Shown here in pieces: positions 7,978 to 16,223 of a stretch of 64,000 bases of DNA. The notes under the pieces are model-generated. The model made no database searches, was not told where the DNA came from, and worked only from the letters and a program-made list of their open reading frames with translations. Source of the DNA: Bacillus sp. BGMRC 2118. Lineage in GTDB: Bacteria > Bacillota > Bacilli > Bacillales > SA4. The position numbers and the translations under genes are program-made. Position 1 is the stretch's first letter; every line of letters starts with the position of its first letter. The DNA is taken from NCBI GenBank assembly GCA_008364785.1, contig VTTJ01000010.1:62001-126000 (forward strand), written 5' to 3'.

Positions 7978-8464
7978 AGTAGACTATGCTTCACCTATTG
8001 GTATTATTGAAATTATAGGAACACATGAAGCAATTGAGTCCATTCTATTTGTGGAAGGTGAAGTGCCAGTAAATCATCTAACAGAACATACACCAAGTGT
8101 TCTGCGAGAATGCTATGAACAATTGGATGAATACTTCAAGGGAGAAAGAATTAACTTTACCTTTCCATATGCTATGAATGGTACGAATTTTCAAAAAAGT
8201 GTATGGAAGTCACTTACTACTATTCCCTATGCACAAACAGGATCTTACAAAGATATTGCTATAAAGATTGGAAATGAAAAAGCAATTCGAGCAGTCGGTA
8301 GTGCAAATGGCAAAAATAAAATTAGTATTGCGGTACCATGTCATCGCATAATTGGGTCAAATGGAACGCTTACAGGCTATGCAGGAGGTCTTTGGAGAAA
8401 GGAATGGCTATTAAACCATGAAAAGGCATATAGATATAATGGTAAATACAGCCATAAACAATAA
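7964..8464 (+). CDS. adaB: Methylated-DNA--protein-cysteine methyltransferase (O6-alkylguanine repair, AdaB/Ogt)
   Basis: The active-site motif IAVPCHRIIGSNG, with acceptor cysteine in PCHR, is near residue 126, after the HTH-like segment (YKDIAIKIGNEKAIRAVGSANGKN). The protein is a suicide enzyme that takes methyl from O6-methylguanine. The true start is the ATG at 7964 with GGAGGT six bases before it; it overlaps the end of alkA by 14 bases. The protein has 166 residues, normal for the family. It is the last gene of the adaptive response operon. Confidence 0.93.
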   Translation: MELYKVDYASPIGIIEIIGTHEAIESILFVEGEVPVNHLTEHTPSVLRECYEQLDEYFKGERINFTFPYAMNGTNFQKSVWKSLTTIPYAQTGSYKDIAIKIGNEKAIRAVGSANGKNKISIAVPCHRIIGSNGTLTGYAGGLWRKEWLLNHEKAYRYNGKYSHKQ

Positions 8465-8516
8465 AGGAAAACCAGCTTAAGCTATTGATATAAGTACAAA
8501 TTTAAAAGGCATAGAA

Positions 8517-8578
8517 ATTGTAGTAGTATTTATCTACTACAATGCTAGATTGACAGAATGTAAAACGTATTGTAGGCT
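8517..8578 (+). promoter_or_regulatory. Hairpin plus candidate promoter of the lysine transporter operon
   Basis: A perfect 10-pair stem (ATTGTAGTAG, 8517-8526, with CTACTACAAT, 8534-8543) has no T tract after it. A consensus -35 TTGACA follows at 8550-8555, and 17 bases on is a poor -10 (TAGGCT, 8573-8578). The transcript would start just before the lysine riboswitch. Confidence 0.5.
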
Positions 8579-8597
8579 AGAAAGTAATTAAATAAGA

Positions 8598-8792
8598 CCT
8601 CACTTTTTGATAGTGAGGTAGAGGTGCAATGTTCAACAGTCTTTAGGAGAGCCATGAGGGGCTATGATACTAGAGAGAAGGGAAGATTGCCGAAGTAGGT
8701 CATTAGCCTCACTAATACCTGCTGGGTCTGTAGTTAATAGCTGCAGGACTGTCTTAAGTAAGCAACCCGGTTTACTTAAGTTGTGCTATCTC
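8598..8792 (+). ncRNA. Lysine riboswitch (L box)
   Basis: The L-box core is present: GAGGTGC near 8621, AGTCTTTAGGAGAGCC, GAAGGGAAGATTGCCGAAGT near 8678-8697, CTGCTGGGTC then GCAGGACTGTC around 8720-8753, and the closing strand TTGTGCTATCTC. P1 pairs GAGGTAG (8615-8621) with CTATCTC (8786-8792). An extra hairpin CCTCAC/GTGAGG (8598-8618) overlaps the 5' strand of P1. A terminator follows, so lysine should switch transcription off. Confidence 0.93.
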
Positions 8793-8834
8793 ATTTGGGA
8801 AAAGAAGAGGAATTTAGGGCAACTATACATATAG

Positions 8835-8863
8835 CGACCTGAGTTTATCTCAGGTCGTTTTTT
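8835..8863 (+). terminator. Regulated terminator of the lysine riboswitch
   Basis: Nine-pair stem CGACCTGAG/CTCAGGTCG with a 5-base loop and six Ts, 42 bases after the aptamer and 70 before the first gene. This is the usual transcription-attenuation platform. Confidence 0.9.
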
Positions 8864-8933
8864 ATTTGCAAAAATTACCTACTAACCTATTGTTAGCACA
8901 CATAAACTATATAAAAAATTAGGGGGAAAAGAA

Positions 8934-9746
8934 ATGAAAAAAATCATGATGTTGATTGTACTATCAATCTTTGGAACTGTGTTATTAACAGGATGTGGTT
9001 CAAATGGGGATGACAACACATTCAAGGTTGGACTTGAGGCAGGATATGCACCGTTTAACTGGACACAAAACGATGATTCAAATGGTGGCGTTAAGATTGA
9101 CGGTAGTAGCGAATATGCGGGTGGCTATGATGTAGAAATAGCGAAGAAAATCGCAGACGAGCTTGGAAAAGAGTTAGTCATTGTGAAAACAGAGTGGGAC
9201 GGACTAATTCCTGCCTTAACTTCTGGAAAGATTGATGCGATCATTGCAGGAATGTCACCGACAGCAGAACGTAGCAAGACAATTGATTTCTCATCGAATT
9301 ATTATGAATCAGATTTAGTTATGGTAGTGAAAAAAGGAAGCAAGTATGAAAGTGCAACATCTATTCAAGATTTTAAAGGTGCGAAAGTATCAGCTCAATT
9401 AAATACGTTCCACTATTCAGTTATTGATCAAATTACAGGTGTGAATAAACAAACAGCTATGGATAACTTCCCAGCTATGAGAGTAGCATTAGAATCTGGC
9501 GTCATTGATGGATATGTTTCAGAGCGTCCAGAAGGTGTCAGTGCTGCTGCTGCAAATGATAACTTTGCAATGGTAGAATTCAAAGAAGGATTTGAAACAT
9601 CTCCAGAAGATACTGCAATTGCAGTAGGTCTTGAAAAAGATAGTGAGTTAACAGAAAAGATTAACGAAATTTTAGCAGGCATTTCAAAAGAAGATCAAAA
9701 ATCAATTATGGATGCAGCAATTAAAAATCAACCTGCAGCAAAATAA
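8934..9746 (+). CDS. Lysine (basic amino acid) ABC transporter substrate-binding lipoprotein
   Basis: A family 3 solute-binding protein of 270 residues. The signal peptide ends in the lipobox LLTGC with the lipidated cysteine at about residue 21. The domain features are GLEAGYAPFNW, GYDVEIAKKIADELGKEL, WDGLIPALTSGKIDAIIAGMSPTAERSKTIDFS and DGYVSERPEG. Family members bind polar amino acids. Lysine is inferred here from the riboswitch that controls the transcript, not from binding residues. Permease and ATPase genes follow. Confidence 0.88.
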   Translation: MKKIMMLIVLSIFGTVLLTGCGSNGDDNTFKVGLEAGYAPFNWTQNDDSNGGVKIDGSSEYAGGYDVEIAKKIADELGKELVIVKTEWDGLIPALTSGKIDAIIAGMSPTAERSKTIDFSSNYYESDLVMVVKKGSKYESATSIQDFKGAKVSAQLNTFHYSVIDQITGVNKQTAMDNFPAMRVALESGVIDGYVSERPEGVSAAAANDNFAMVEFKEGFETSPEDTAIAVGLEKDSELTEKINEILAGISKEDQKSIMDAAIKNQPAAK

Positions 9747-9757
9747 GATTCATAAAG

Positions 9758-9793
9758 AGAAGCCGGCTGTAAATTTGGGCCGGTTTTCTATTT
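9758..9793 (+). terminator. Hairpin between binding protein and permease genes
   Basis: GAAGCCGG pairs with CCGGTTTTC, followed by a T-rich stretch. It is probably a partial terminator that keeps the binding protein in excess over the membrane subunits. Confidence 0.55.
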
Positions 9794-9871
9794 TAGATAA
9801 TGAAACGGTTAAACAAAAATAATGTTGAAGCTAAAATACTAGTTGTGTGATCAAAGAAAGGAGGAAAAAAG

Positions 9872-10615
9872 ATGAGTGTTGAATGGATTGTGACGATATT
9901 CTCAGAGAATTGGCCAATGTTCCTTCGTGGAGCAGGGATGACACTGCTCATTTCGCTTATTGGTACTGTGATTGGTGCAATCATTGGTTTATTTATTGGT
10001 ATTATTCGTACGATACCAATGCCTGAAAAGGGTATGAAGAGGGCAGTTCTTAAAGTAGTAAATGCTATTCATTCTATTTATATTGAATTCTTCCGTGGAA
10101 CACCGATGATTGTTCAGGCAATGGTCATTTTTTATGGATCTGCTTTAGCCTTTGGTATTGATATGGACCGTATATTAGCTGCTGTCTTTATCGTTTCCAT
10201 TAATACAGGAGCTTATATGGCTGAGATTGTACGTGGAGGAATTGTATCCATTGAAAAGGGACAATTTGAAGCAGCGCGTGCGCTAGGTATGAATCATTTT
10301 CAAACTATGACAAATGTTGTTCTTCCACAAGTGGTTCGCAATATATTGCCGGCGACAGGAAATCAGTTTGTGATTAATATTAAGGATACATCTGTGTTAA
10401 GTGTAATCTCGGTTACTGAGTTGTTTTTCCAAACAAAGTCAATAGCAGGGAATAACTACCGATACTTTGAATCATTTTTCATTGCATGCTTTATTTATTT
10501 AGTCATGACAATTACGGTTACAAGAATTCTAGCCTATATTGAGAAAAGGTTAGACGGACCTGATAACTACATGTTAAATACAGTTCAAGTACAAGGAAAG
10601 ACACTTGAAAAGTAA
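9872..10615 (+). CDS. Amino acid ABC transporter permease (HisM/GlnP family)
   Basis: A 247-residue polar amino acid permease with about five transmembrane helices, the first at residues 17-42. The EAA docking loop is EAARALGMNHFQTMTNVVLPQ near residue 132, and the family motif FRGTPMIVQ is at about residue 75. The SD GAAAGGAGG precedes the ATG. It sits between the binding protein and ATPase genes of the lysine-riboswitch operon, so it probably carries lysine. Confidence 0.9.
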   Translation: MSVEWIVTIFSENWPMFLRGAGMTLLISLIGTVIGAIIGLFIGIIRTIPMPEKGMKRAVLKVVNAIHSIYIEFFRGTPMIVQAMVIFYGSALAFGIDMDRILAAVFIVSINTGAYMAEIVRGGIVSIEKGQFEAARALGMNHFQTMTNVVLPQVVRNILPATGNQFVINIKDTSVLSVISVTELFFQTKSIAGNNYRYFESFFIACFIYLVMTITVTRILAYIEKRLDGPDNYMLNTVQVQGKTLEK

Positions 10616-10629
10616 AGGAGGTGGGTGAT

Positions 10630-11367
10630 ATGGAAAATGTCATCGAAATTAGTCATTTAAGCAAATCATTTGGATCGCATGAAGTACTTAAGGATATTGA
10701 TTTCACTGTAACAAAGGGAGAAGTAGTTTGTATTATTGGTTCTTCAGGTTCAGGAAAATCAACACTTCTGCGTTGCATTAACTTACTAGAAAAGCCAAGT
10801 GGCGGTCAGATTATCTATAAAGGTGAAAACATATTAGACGGAAAGCATGATATTAATATGTACCGTCAGAAATTAGGTATGGTATTCCAATCCTTTAATC
10901 TATTTAACAATCATGATGTATTAGGAAACTGTACGGTTGGGCAAGTGAAGGTACTGAAACGTTCAAAAGAAGAAGCAGAAAAAATGGCACTGAAGTATTT
11001 AAAGGTTGTGGGTATGGACCAGTATATTCATGCAAAGCCTAGACAACTATCCGGTGGGCAAAAGCAGCGTGTAGCGATAGCAAGAGCACTCTCAATGGAA
11101 CCAGATGTCCTACTTTTTGATGAACCCACTTCTGCATTAGACCCAGAGATGGTCGGTGAAGTATTAAAGGTTATGAAGGAGCTTGCTCATACTGGTTTAA
11201 CGATGCTGATCGTGACACATGAGATGGAATTCGCAAAGGAAGTCTCTGATCGTGTTGTATTTATGGATAAAGGTGTCATCGCTGAAGAGGGAAGCCCAGA
11301 ACAAATCTTTAATCATCCGACGGTAGAGAGAACAAGAGAATTTCTTAAACGGACTCTAAGTCAGTAA
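10630..11367 (+). CDS. Amino acid ABC transporter ATP-binding protein
   Basis: A complete polar amino acid ATPase of about 245 residues. The Walker A motif is GSSGSGKSTLL (about residue 37), Q-loop VFQSFNLFNNHDVL, signature LSGGQKQRVAIARAL, Walker B VLLFDEPTSALDPE, and switch histidine in IVTHEM. The ATG at 10630 is chosen because AAAGGAGGTGG lies just before it; the in-frame GTG at 10621 is within that SD. It is the last gene of the lysine importer operon. Confidence 0.92.
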   Translation: MENVIEISHLSKSFGSHEVLKDIDFTVTKGEVVCIIGSSGSGKSTLLRCINLLEKPSGGQIIYKGENILDGKHDINMYRQKLGMVFQSFNLFNNHDVLGNCTVGQVKVLKRSKEEAEKMALKYLKVVGMDQYIHAKPRQLSGGQKQRVAIARALSMEPDVLLFDEPTSALDPEMVGEVLKVMKELAHTGLTMLIVTHEMEFAKEVSDRVVFMDKGVIAEEGSPEQIFNHPTVERTREFLKRTLSQ

Positions 11368-11373
11368 ACGTTG

Positions 11374-11398
11374 CACCCACAAAATGTGGGTGTTTTTT
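11374..11398 (+). terminator. Rho-independent terminator after lysine transporter operon
   Basis: Stem CACCCACA/TGTGGGTG with a 3-base loop and six Ts. Confidence 0.9.
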
Positions 11399-11421
11399 AT
11401 ATGAATTAGACTAGTTCACTC

Positions 11422-11940
11422 CTATTTGGGCAAATGTATCGATTTCTTATAGAAGTATTGAATAAGATGAAAAAAAAGAATGGTTAGTGGCTGGACAATT
11501 AAATAAACGGGTAGGGAGTAAAGTGGTTTCCAACTATGATAATTAAAAAAATGAATATATGAAGAAGATGTTAGTATTTCAAATAATGTACTGAAAATGG
11601 CAACACTTATCAAATAGATAAATAACCTTAACCCTCGAAGTTTATACTTATCATAAATATATATAAATAGATAACCAAAGGGTGCATACGTTATGTAACA
11701 AAATATATCAAAAAACTCAAAGCTTCCGCTGTCCATTATGTCATAGAAATTTATATCTGGACCAGCCAAGGTATGATCCACAACTCTAGAGAGAGCCACG
11801 GTGAATACTAATAGTAATACAGTAATAGAATTTGGAAATCGCTTAGGTAGTTTATTTAGAAGCAAAAATAATAATAAAATGGATGCAACAATTAACCATT
11901 CATTTTCATCAAACTTCTTCGGAAGAGGCAACAAATTCAT
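11422..11940 (-). CDS. Multi-pass membrane protein, possibly CBO0543-like
   Basis: A 172-residue hydrophobic protein with about five transmembrane segments. I do not recognise a function. The helix pattern and the pairing with a similar neighbour recall the poorly known CBO0543 family of Bacillus membrane proteins. Its ATG overlaps the stop of the upstream gene in an ATGA, so the two are translationally coupled and may form a complex. SD AGAAGGA precedes it. Confidence 0.6.
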   Translation of the reverse strand: MNLLPLPKKFDENEWLIVASILLLFLLLNKLPKRFPNSITVLLLVFTVALSRVVDHTLAGPDINFYDIMDSGSFEFFDIFCYITYAPFGYLFIYIYDKYKLRGLRLFIYLISVAIFSTLFEILTSSSYIHFFNYHSWKPLYSLPVYLIVQPLTILFFHLIQYFYKKSIHLPK

Positions 11941-12413
11941 ATACTAATTCCTTCTCTACGTAATTGCTTTGAAAAAATAGCATGGACAATTGCCAATATG
12001 AGTAGAAATGAACTCCAGAATATAAAGGACATCCAATATTCCCACCTCTCATGATGAAAGATATTGAGCTTAATTGCACCATACTCTACAAGCATACAGA
12101 TCAATGTCCATACGATACTTAAAAGTAGTGTAGTCCTACTAGAATTACCCCTGTTTATACATTCAATATAAAGTAAAAGTAAAAAGGGGATAAAAATAAC
12201 TTCTAAAAGTCGAAACATAATAAAGTGTGTAAGTTCTTCTGTTACTTTCCACCGGTGCCCATTATCAACGATAATCGAAATAAACGTTGTAAATAAAAAT
12301 TCACTTACCATTAATATAAAGAGTAAGAGAAGAGGATGAGTTGATTTCTTTAATGAAAAGAATAGAAGAACAAGTACTAATGTAAGAATGGAGAAAATCG
12401 TAAATTGTAGCAT
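11937..12413 (-). CDS. Multi-pass membrane protein, coupled partner
   Basis: A hydrophobic protein of about 158 residues with four or five membrane helices and the motif HHERWEYW before the last one; no known function. The ATG at 12413 is chosen because AGAGGG lies shortly before it on the minus strand. An in-frame ATG at 12461 would add 16 polar residues but has no SD. The TGA stop overlaps the next start by four bases. It may be a paralogue of that protein. Confidence 0.58.
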   Translation of the reverse strand: MLQFTIFSILTLVLVLLFFSLKKSTHPLLLLFILMVSEFLFTTFISIIVDNGHRWKVTEELTHFIMFRLLEVIFIPFLLLLYIECINRGNSSRTTLLLSIVWTLICMLVEYGAIKLNIFHHERWEYWMSFIFWSSFLLILAIVHAIFSKQLRREGISI

Positions 12414-12541
12414 AAAACCCTCTTTTATAACGCTTTTCCTACTAATGTTCTCATCCAGCATTCATATTATTCTATTTAGGTAAATGAAATTAGATGAAGA
12501 GTAGAGACCATCTTTTGTATTTTTCAAAAAAAAATGATATG

Positions 12542-12577
12542 AAAAAGGAGCGCAGCAATTATGCCGAGCTCCTTTTT
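12542..12577 (-). terminator. Terminator of the MFS gene, displaced by a MITE
   Basis: Stem AAAAAGGAGC/GCTCCTTTTT with T runs on both strands. Removing the mobile element at 12584-12757 puts this hairpin directly after the stop codon of the MFS gene, so it is probably that gene's original terminator. Confidence 0.75.
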
Positions 12578-12583
12578 GATTTA

Positions 12584-12757
12584 GGCTATTTTTCTATAGA
12601 TTGTTATTTAGAGTAAAAACCCAAAAGCCATATCTATACCTTTGAATTTAGATACTTTTTTACATAAAATGAGTTGATCTTTTCTAATCCAACCTCAATT
12701 TACTTCTAAAAAACCCAGAATAATGTATTAAAAGCATCAAAGTTTTAGAAAAGAACC
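12584..12757 (+). mobile_element. MITE-like element, copy 1 (ISL3-type ends)
   Basis: This 174-bp copy has ends GGCTATTTTTC and GAAAAGAACC. It is flanked by a perfect 8-bp duplication TTGATTTA (12576-12583 and 12758-12765). The right duplication contains the TAA stop of the MFS gene. Internal sequence aligns along its length with the copies near 33, 34, 45.7 and 50 kb but is more diverged. No ORF. Confidence 0.8.
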
Positions 12758-12762
12758 TTGAT

Positions 12763-13929
12763 TTAAGGCTGTAAAGCTTTCACTCTTTTTGATGAATAGA
12801 CTCGGTATAGAGAAAAAGCTATGATTGAAAAAATAATGCCGGATATGTAAGGTAACCCAATGGATAGGGAGAACAACAAACCTCCTATTGGTGGTCCTAA
12901 AATTCGTCCTAAGGAATCAAATGATGAAAGGACACCTGTTATACTACCGTGACCAGCTTTTGATGTTTTGGTTAGTAAAGAAGAAACACTAGGACGGATA
13001 ATACCATTCCCAACACCAAATATCGTTAAAAAGATGGCTGCTGTGGCAAAGCTATCAATGAATAAGATTAAGGCAAACCCTAGCATAGAAATAAGAGTTC
13101 CGATCTGGATAACCATGCCTTCTCCAAATTTCTTTGTTAATTTACCAACAAGTCCACCTTGTACAAGTGCACCTGCAAACCCCATAATCATAAAGATATA
13201 TCCAAGTTCTCTTGATCCTAATTGTGCTTTTTCATATGCATAATAAGCAAAAGTTGCTTCTAATCCAGATAGTGAGAAGGAAACGAACAATTGCAGGATA
13301 AATAAAATAGAAACAGGTTGTTTTAAAGCCTTAAACAGAGATAGTCGTTCCCTGTTTTGGATCCCTCTTTGTTCTGGAGTCAATGATTCTTTTAACAATA
13401 CTGTCACGAGTAAAAATGTAAGCAATGAAGAAGCACCAGCTAGATAAAAAGGTAAATTTAAGCTTTCATTTGAGAAAATTCCTCCAATAGCTGGACCGAA
13501 AATAAATCCGAGTCCAACAGATGCACCGATAATTCCCATTCCCTTACCGCGATCCTCTTCACTCGTTACATCTGCAACATAGGCCATGACAGTCGGCATG
13601 TTGGCAGACGATAAAAATCCTCCGATAATACGAGCTACGAACAGCATCCAGAGCTCTGTAGAGAAAGCCATTAAGAAAAAGGAGAGAGAAAGTCCGAAGA
13701 TTCCAATCATGATAACAGGCTTACGGCCAATTTGGTCAGAGATTTTACCCCACATTGGAGCAAAAAGAAATTGCATAAGAGAGTAGACAGCCATTAGTAA
13801 TCCAAGTTGTGTAGGAGTAGCTCCCATGGTTTCAGCATAAAAAGGCATAACTGGAATAATAATTCCAAAGCCAACCATAACAAGAAACATAACAGTAAAT
13901 AGAAGAGGCAATGCCTTAGAAGATTTCAA
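12763..13929 (-). CDS. MFS multidrug/TetA-type efflux transporter
   Basis: A 388-residue transporter with 12 predicted helices. Motif A is clear after helix 2 (MWGKISDQIGRKPVI, residues about 58-72), and the helix 5 motif C region reads GASVGLGFIFGPAIGG, which marks antiporters. Closest layout is the DHA1 drug:proton antiporters such as TetA or NorA/Bmr. The start is TTG with SD GGAGTG nine bases upstream. Its stop codon lies inside the target duplication of a MITE, which separates the gene from its terminator. The substrate is unknown. Confidence 0.88.
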   Translation of the reverse strand: MKSSKALPLLFTVMFLVMVGFGIIIPVMPFYAETMGATPTQLGLLMAVYSLMQFLFAPMWGKISDQIGRKPVIMIGIFGLSLSFFLMAFSTELWMLFVARIIGGFLSSANMPTVMAYVADVTSEEDRGKGMGIIGASVGLGFIFGPAIGGIFSNESLNLPFYLAGASSLLTFLLVTVLLKESLTPEQRGIQNRERLSLFKALKQPVSILFILQLFVSFSLSGLEATFAYYAYEKAQLGSRELGYIFMIMGFAGALVQGGLVGKLTKKFGEGMVIQIGTLISMLGFALILFIDSFATAAIFLTIFGVGNGIIRPSVSSLLTKTSKAGHGSITGVLSSFDSLGRILGPPIGGLLFSLSIGLPYISGIIFSIIAFSLYRVYSSKRVKALQP

Positions 13930-14120
13930 ATAGTGTTCACTCCAGTTTAGTTATAAAATAATAGGAAATAATATGAATGATTTTAAAAGTAAAGGATTAG
14001 CCTTATACAGTACATTATCATAAAAATTAGTTGAATGAAAAGGTAAATAGGCGTTAATACAATGCTACATCTTTTTCTATAAGTAAGTGAGTACGATATA
14101 ATACTAAAAATAGAGTAGGA

Positions 14121-15647
14121 ATGTCTTATTATTTAGGAGTACTACCTGAAATGAATAGTTTATATTTACAGTTTTTTATCGTTATTCTGATTCTCGGATT
14201 ATTGACTAATTTCCTTCGTTTTAAATTTAGTCTACCTGTACATAGATTAATTCTGCTAGTTTCGAGTCTGTTAATGATTGTCATAGATGGGTTTATATTT
14301 CAATTTTTACATTCGGAGTGGTTAATTTTAGTATTAATTGGAATAGCTGCAATAGCCCTTCATCCTTACCTCATTCTTCCAATAGTTATTATTGCGTGGT
14401 GGTTGGTAGATGGGGGGAATCTATATTTCTTAGTTGGATACGTCTTGTTCGCAATGAGTATTTATTTTATCAAAACGTATCTTGCTAATGAAAAAAAAGA
14501 GAAAGAAATTTGGTTATCTAAAGCCCTTACAAATTCAAAACAACTGAATGTCTTTAAGGAAGTTAGTTTTTCTATGCAACAAACCTTTCATTTTGAAAAG
14601 CTATTGCAAACGATTTTGACTGCCGTTACTGCTGGTCATGGTTTAGGTTTTAATCGTGCCATGATTTTATTGAAAGATGAGGACGGAAGAAGACTTAGGG
14701 GAATTATGGGGACTGGACCGATGAGTGCAGAAGAGGGCTATGCAATTTGGGAGGATATTACAAAAAACCGCTATAAACTTAGTGAGTTAATTGAAAGAAA
14801 AGAAGTAGAAGAAACAGCTGATATCGAATTAAATGAAATTGTGAAGAATTTAGAAATTAAATTGGATGAGCCAAGCTTTTTAACAAAGACACTTGAAAGT
14901 GGGAATCCACTGCATATCTCAAATGAAGATAGTGGTGACAAAATGCTCCAGACATTTAGAGAACTCTTTAATATGAAGGAATTGGTGGTTTTTCCGCTAA
15001 TTAATCAGATGGAAAAGGTAGGGTTGTTAATCATAGATAACCCGGTAAATAATAGGCCTATTACTGCCATTGATATCGAGAGTGTAATTCCTGTTGCTAA
15101 CCAAGCAGCTATAGCCATCCAACATTCACTTTTATACACCAAGGTTCAAGATATGGCACTAAAGGATGGATTAACCGATTTATATAATCAACGTGCCTTT
15201 CAGACTTTATTAGATCAGGTGTATCCGAAAGAAAAGGATGGGAAGGAGCTATCTTTAATTCTATTAGATATAGACTTTTTTAAACATTTTAACGATACAA
15301 ACGGTCATTTATTAGGTAACGAAATACTTATTGAAATGGCTACAGTCATCAAAAAGTCAATTCGAAAGAGTGATATGGCTTTTAGATTCGGTGGAGAAGA
15401 GTTTGTTGTACTTCTTCCTGATACGGTGAAGGTGGAAGCAGTTGAAATTGCCGAGCGGATAAGAAAAAATGTAGAAGATACAAAATTTCCTTCTGAAGAG
15501 CATCAACCAGGTGGTCGTCTGACGGTTAGTGTAGGTGTTGCCTCATCTGCTGGAAATACTGGTAAACTGCCGTATGATTTATTTGATATAGCAGATAAAG
15601 CTCTCTACGAAGCAAAAGATAAAGGAAAAAATAGAGTGGTCTCATAG
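14121..15647 (+). CDS. Membrane-bound GAF-GGDEF diguanylate cyclase
   Basis: A 508-residue protein. Residues 10-125 hold several transmembrane helices; a GAF domain follows (about 150-330), then a GGDEF domain. The active site is GGEEF at about residue 424, and the inhibitory site RKSD lies at its usual place just before, so product feedback is expected. DGLTDLYNQRAF and LLDIDFFKHFND mark the nucleotide and metal sites. It should make c-di-GMP at the membrane, gated by a ligand bound to GAF. A TATAAT lies about 25 bases upstream; the SD is weak, and an in-frame ATG at 14151 is an alternative start. Confidence 0.9.
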   Translation: MSYYLGVLPEMNSLYLQFFIVILILGLLTNFLRFKFSLPVHRLILLVSSLLMIVIDGFIFQFLHSEWLILVLIGIAAIALHPYLILPIVIIAWWLVDGGNLYFLVGYVLFAMSIYFIKTYLANEKKEKEIWLSKALTNSKQLNVFKEVSFSMQQTFHFEKLLQTILTAVTAGHGLGFNRAMILLKDEDGRRLRGIMGTGPMSAEEGYAIWEDITKNRYKLSELIERKEVEETADIELNEIVKNLEIKLDEPSFLTKTLESGNPLHISNEDSGDKMLQTFRELFNMKELVVFPLINQMEKVGLLIIDNPVNNRPITAIDIESVIPVANQAAIAIQHSLLYTKVQDMALKDGLTDLYNQRAFQTLLDQVYPKEKDGKELSLILLDIDFFKHFNDTNGHLLGNEILIEMATVIKKSIRKSDMAFRFGGEEFVVLLPDTVKVEAVEIAERIRKNVEDTKFPSEEHQPGGRLTVSVGVASSAGNTGKLPYDLFDIADKALYEAKDKGKNRVVS

Positions 15648-15662
15648 GAAAGGATGGTCAAC

Positions 15663-16154
15663 ATGATCGGCTTTTATAGTATGCTTATCTTTGTCGCCTT
15701 TTTTCTAGTCATCCTCTTAACCAGCCGCTTTTTTTATATAATGGAATTACATGCGTTCTCTAAAAGGATAGAGAAAGTGCTTAATGTAGATATCCTTGAA
15801 TTAGAGTTTTCATTTGGGCAAATGGTCTACTTTGTTTCATTGCCCAGTAACCTACCTCATATTAAGAATGCCAAAAAGGAAGACGTTGTGATTGAGTTGG
15901 AATATGGCTCTTATTTTTTTCCGGAAATAAGGGGCATTAAAGTGTTGGTTAAGGATGAGTATGTGACAGAGGTGTTAGCATACTTACCCATTACAGACTT
16001 CAGATTACCTTCATTAGATCGGTTATTAACAGAAGAGAAAATAAATGAAGACGAATACTTAAAGATAAGTATGTGTAAGTTAATGCATCCAGAAACGGTA
16101 AAAGAAATTGCAGAAGAAACATATAAGCAAATTCAAGTTGGTAGAATAGTATAG
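15663..16154 (+). CDS. Membrane-anchored protein of unknown function
   Basis: About 163 residues: one N-terminal transmembrane segment (MIGFYSMLIFVAFFLVILLT) and a soluble domain of mixed strands and helices ending in METVKEIAEETYKQ-like helices. I recognise no family. It begins 15 bases after the diguanylate cyclase and is probably co-transcribed, so it may modulate that enzyme or its target. The ATG at 15663 is preferred over 15654 because AAAGGATGG then falls at SD distance. Confidence 0.6.
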   Translation: MIGFYSMLIFVAFFLVILLTSRFFYIMELHAFSKRIEKVLNVDILELEFSFGQMVYFVSLPSNLPHIKNAKKEDVVIELEYGSYFFPEIRGIKVLVKDEYVTEVLAYLPITDFRLPSLDRLLTEEKINEDEYLKISMCKLMHPETVKEIAEETYKQIQVGRIV

Positions 16155-16189
16155 GGTTATATTTTAGTTACCAATCTCATGTGATGAAA

Positions 16190-16221
16190 AAGGCTTCTTG
16201 GTATATAGCCAAGAAGCCCTT
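16190..16221. terminator. Bidirectional terminator between convergent cyclase operons
   Basis: Stem AGGCTTCTTGG/CCAAGAAGCCT with a 7-base loop. T-rich DNA lies on the plus side and a run of As (Ts on the minus strand) on the other. Confidence 0.8.
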
Positions 16222-16223
16222 TG

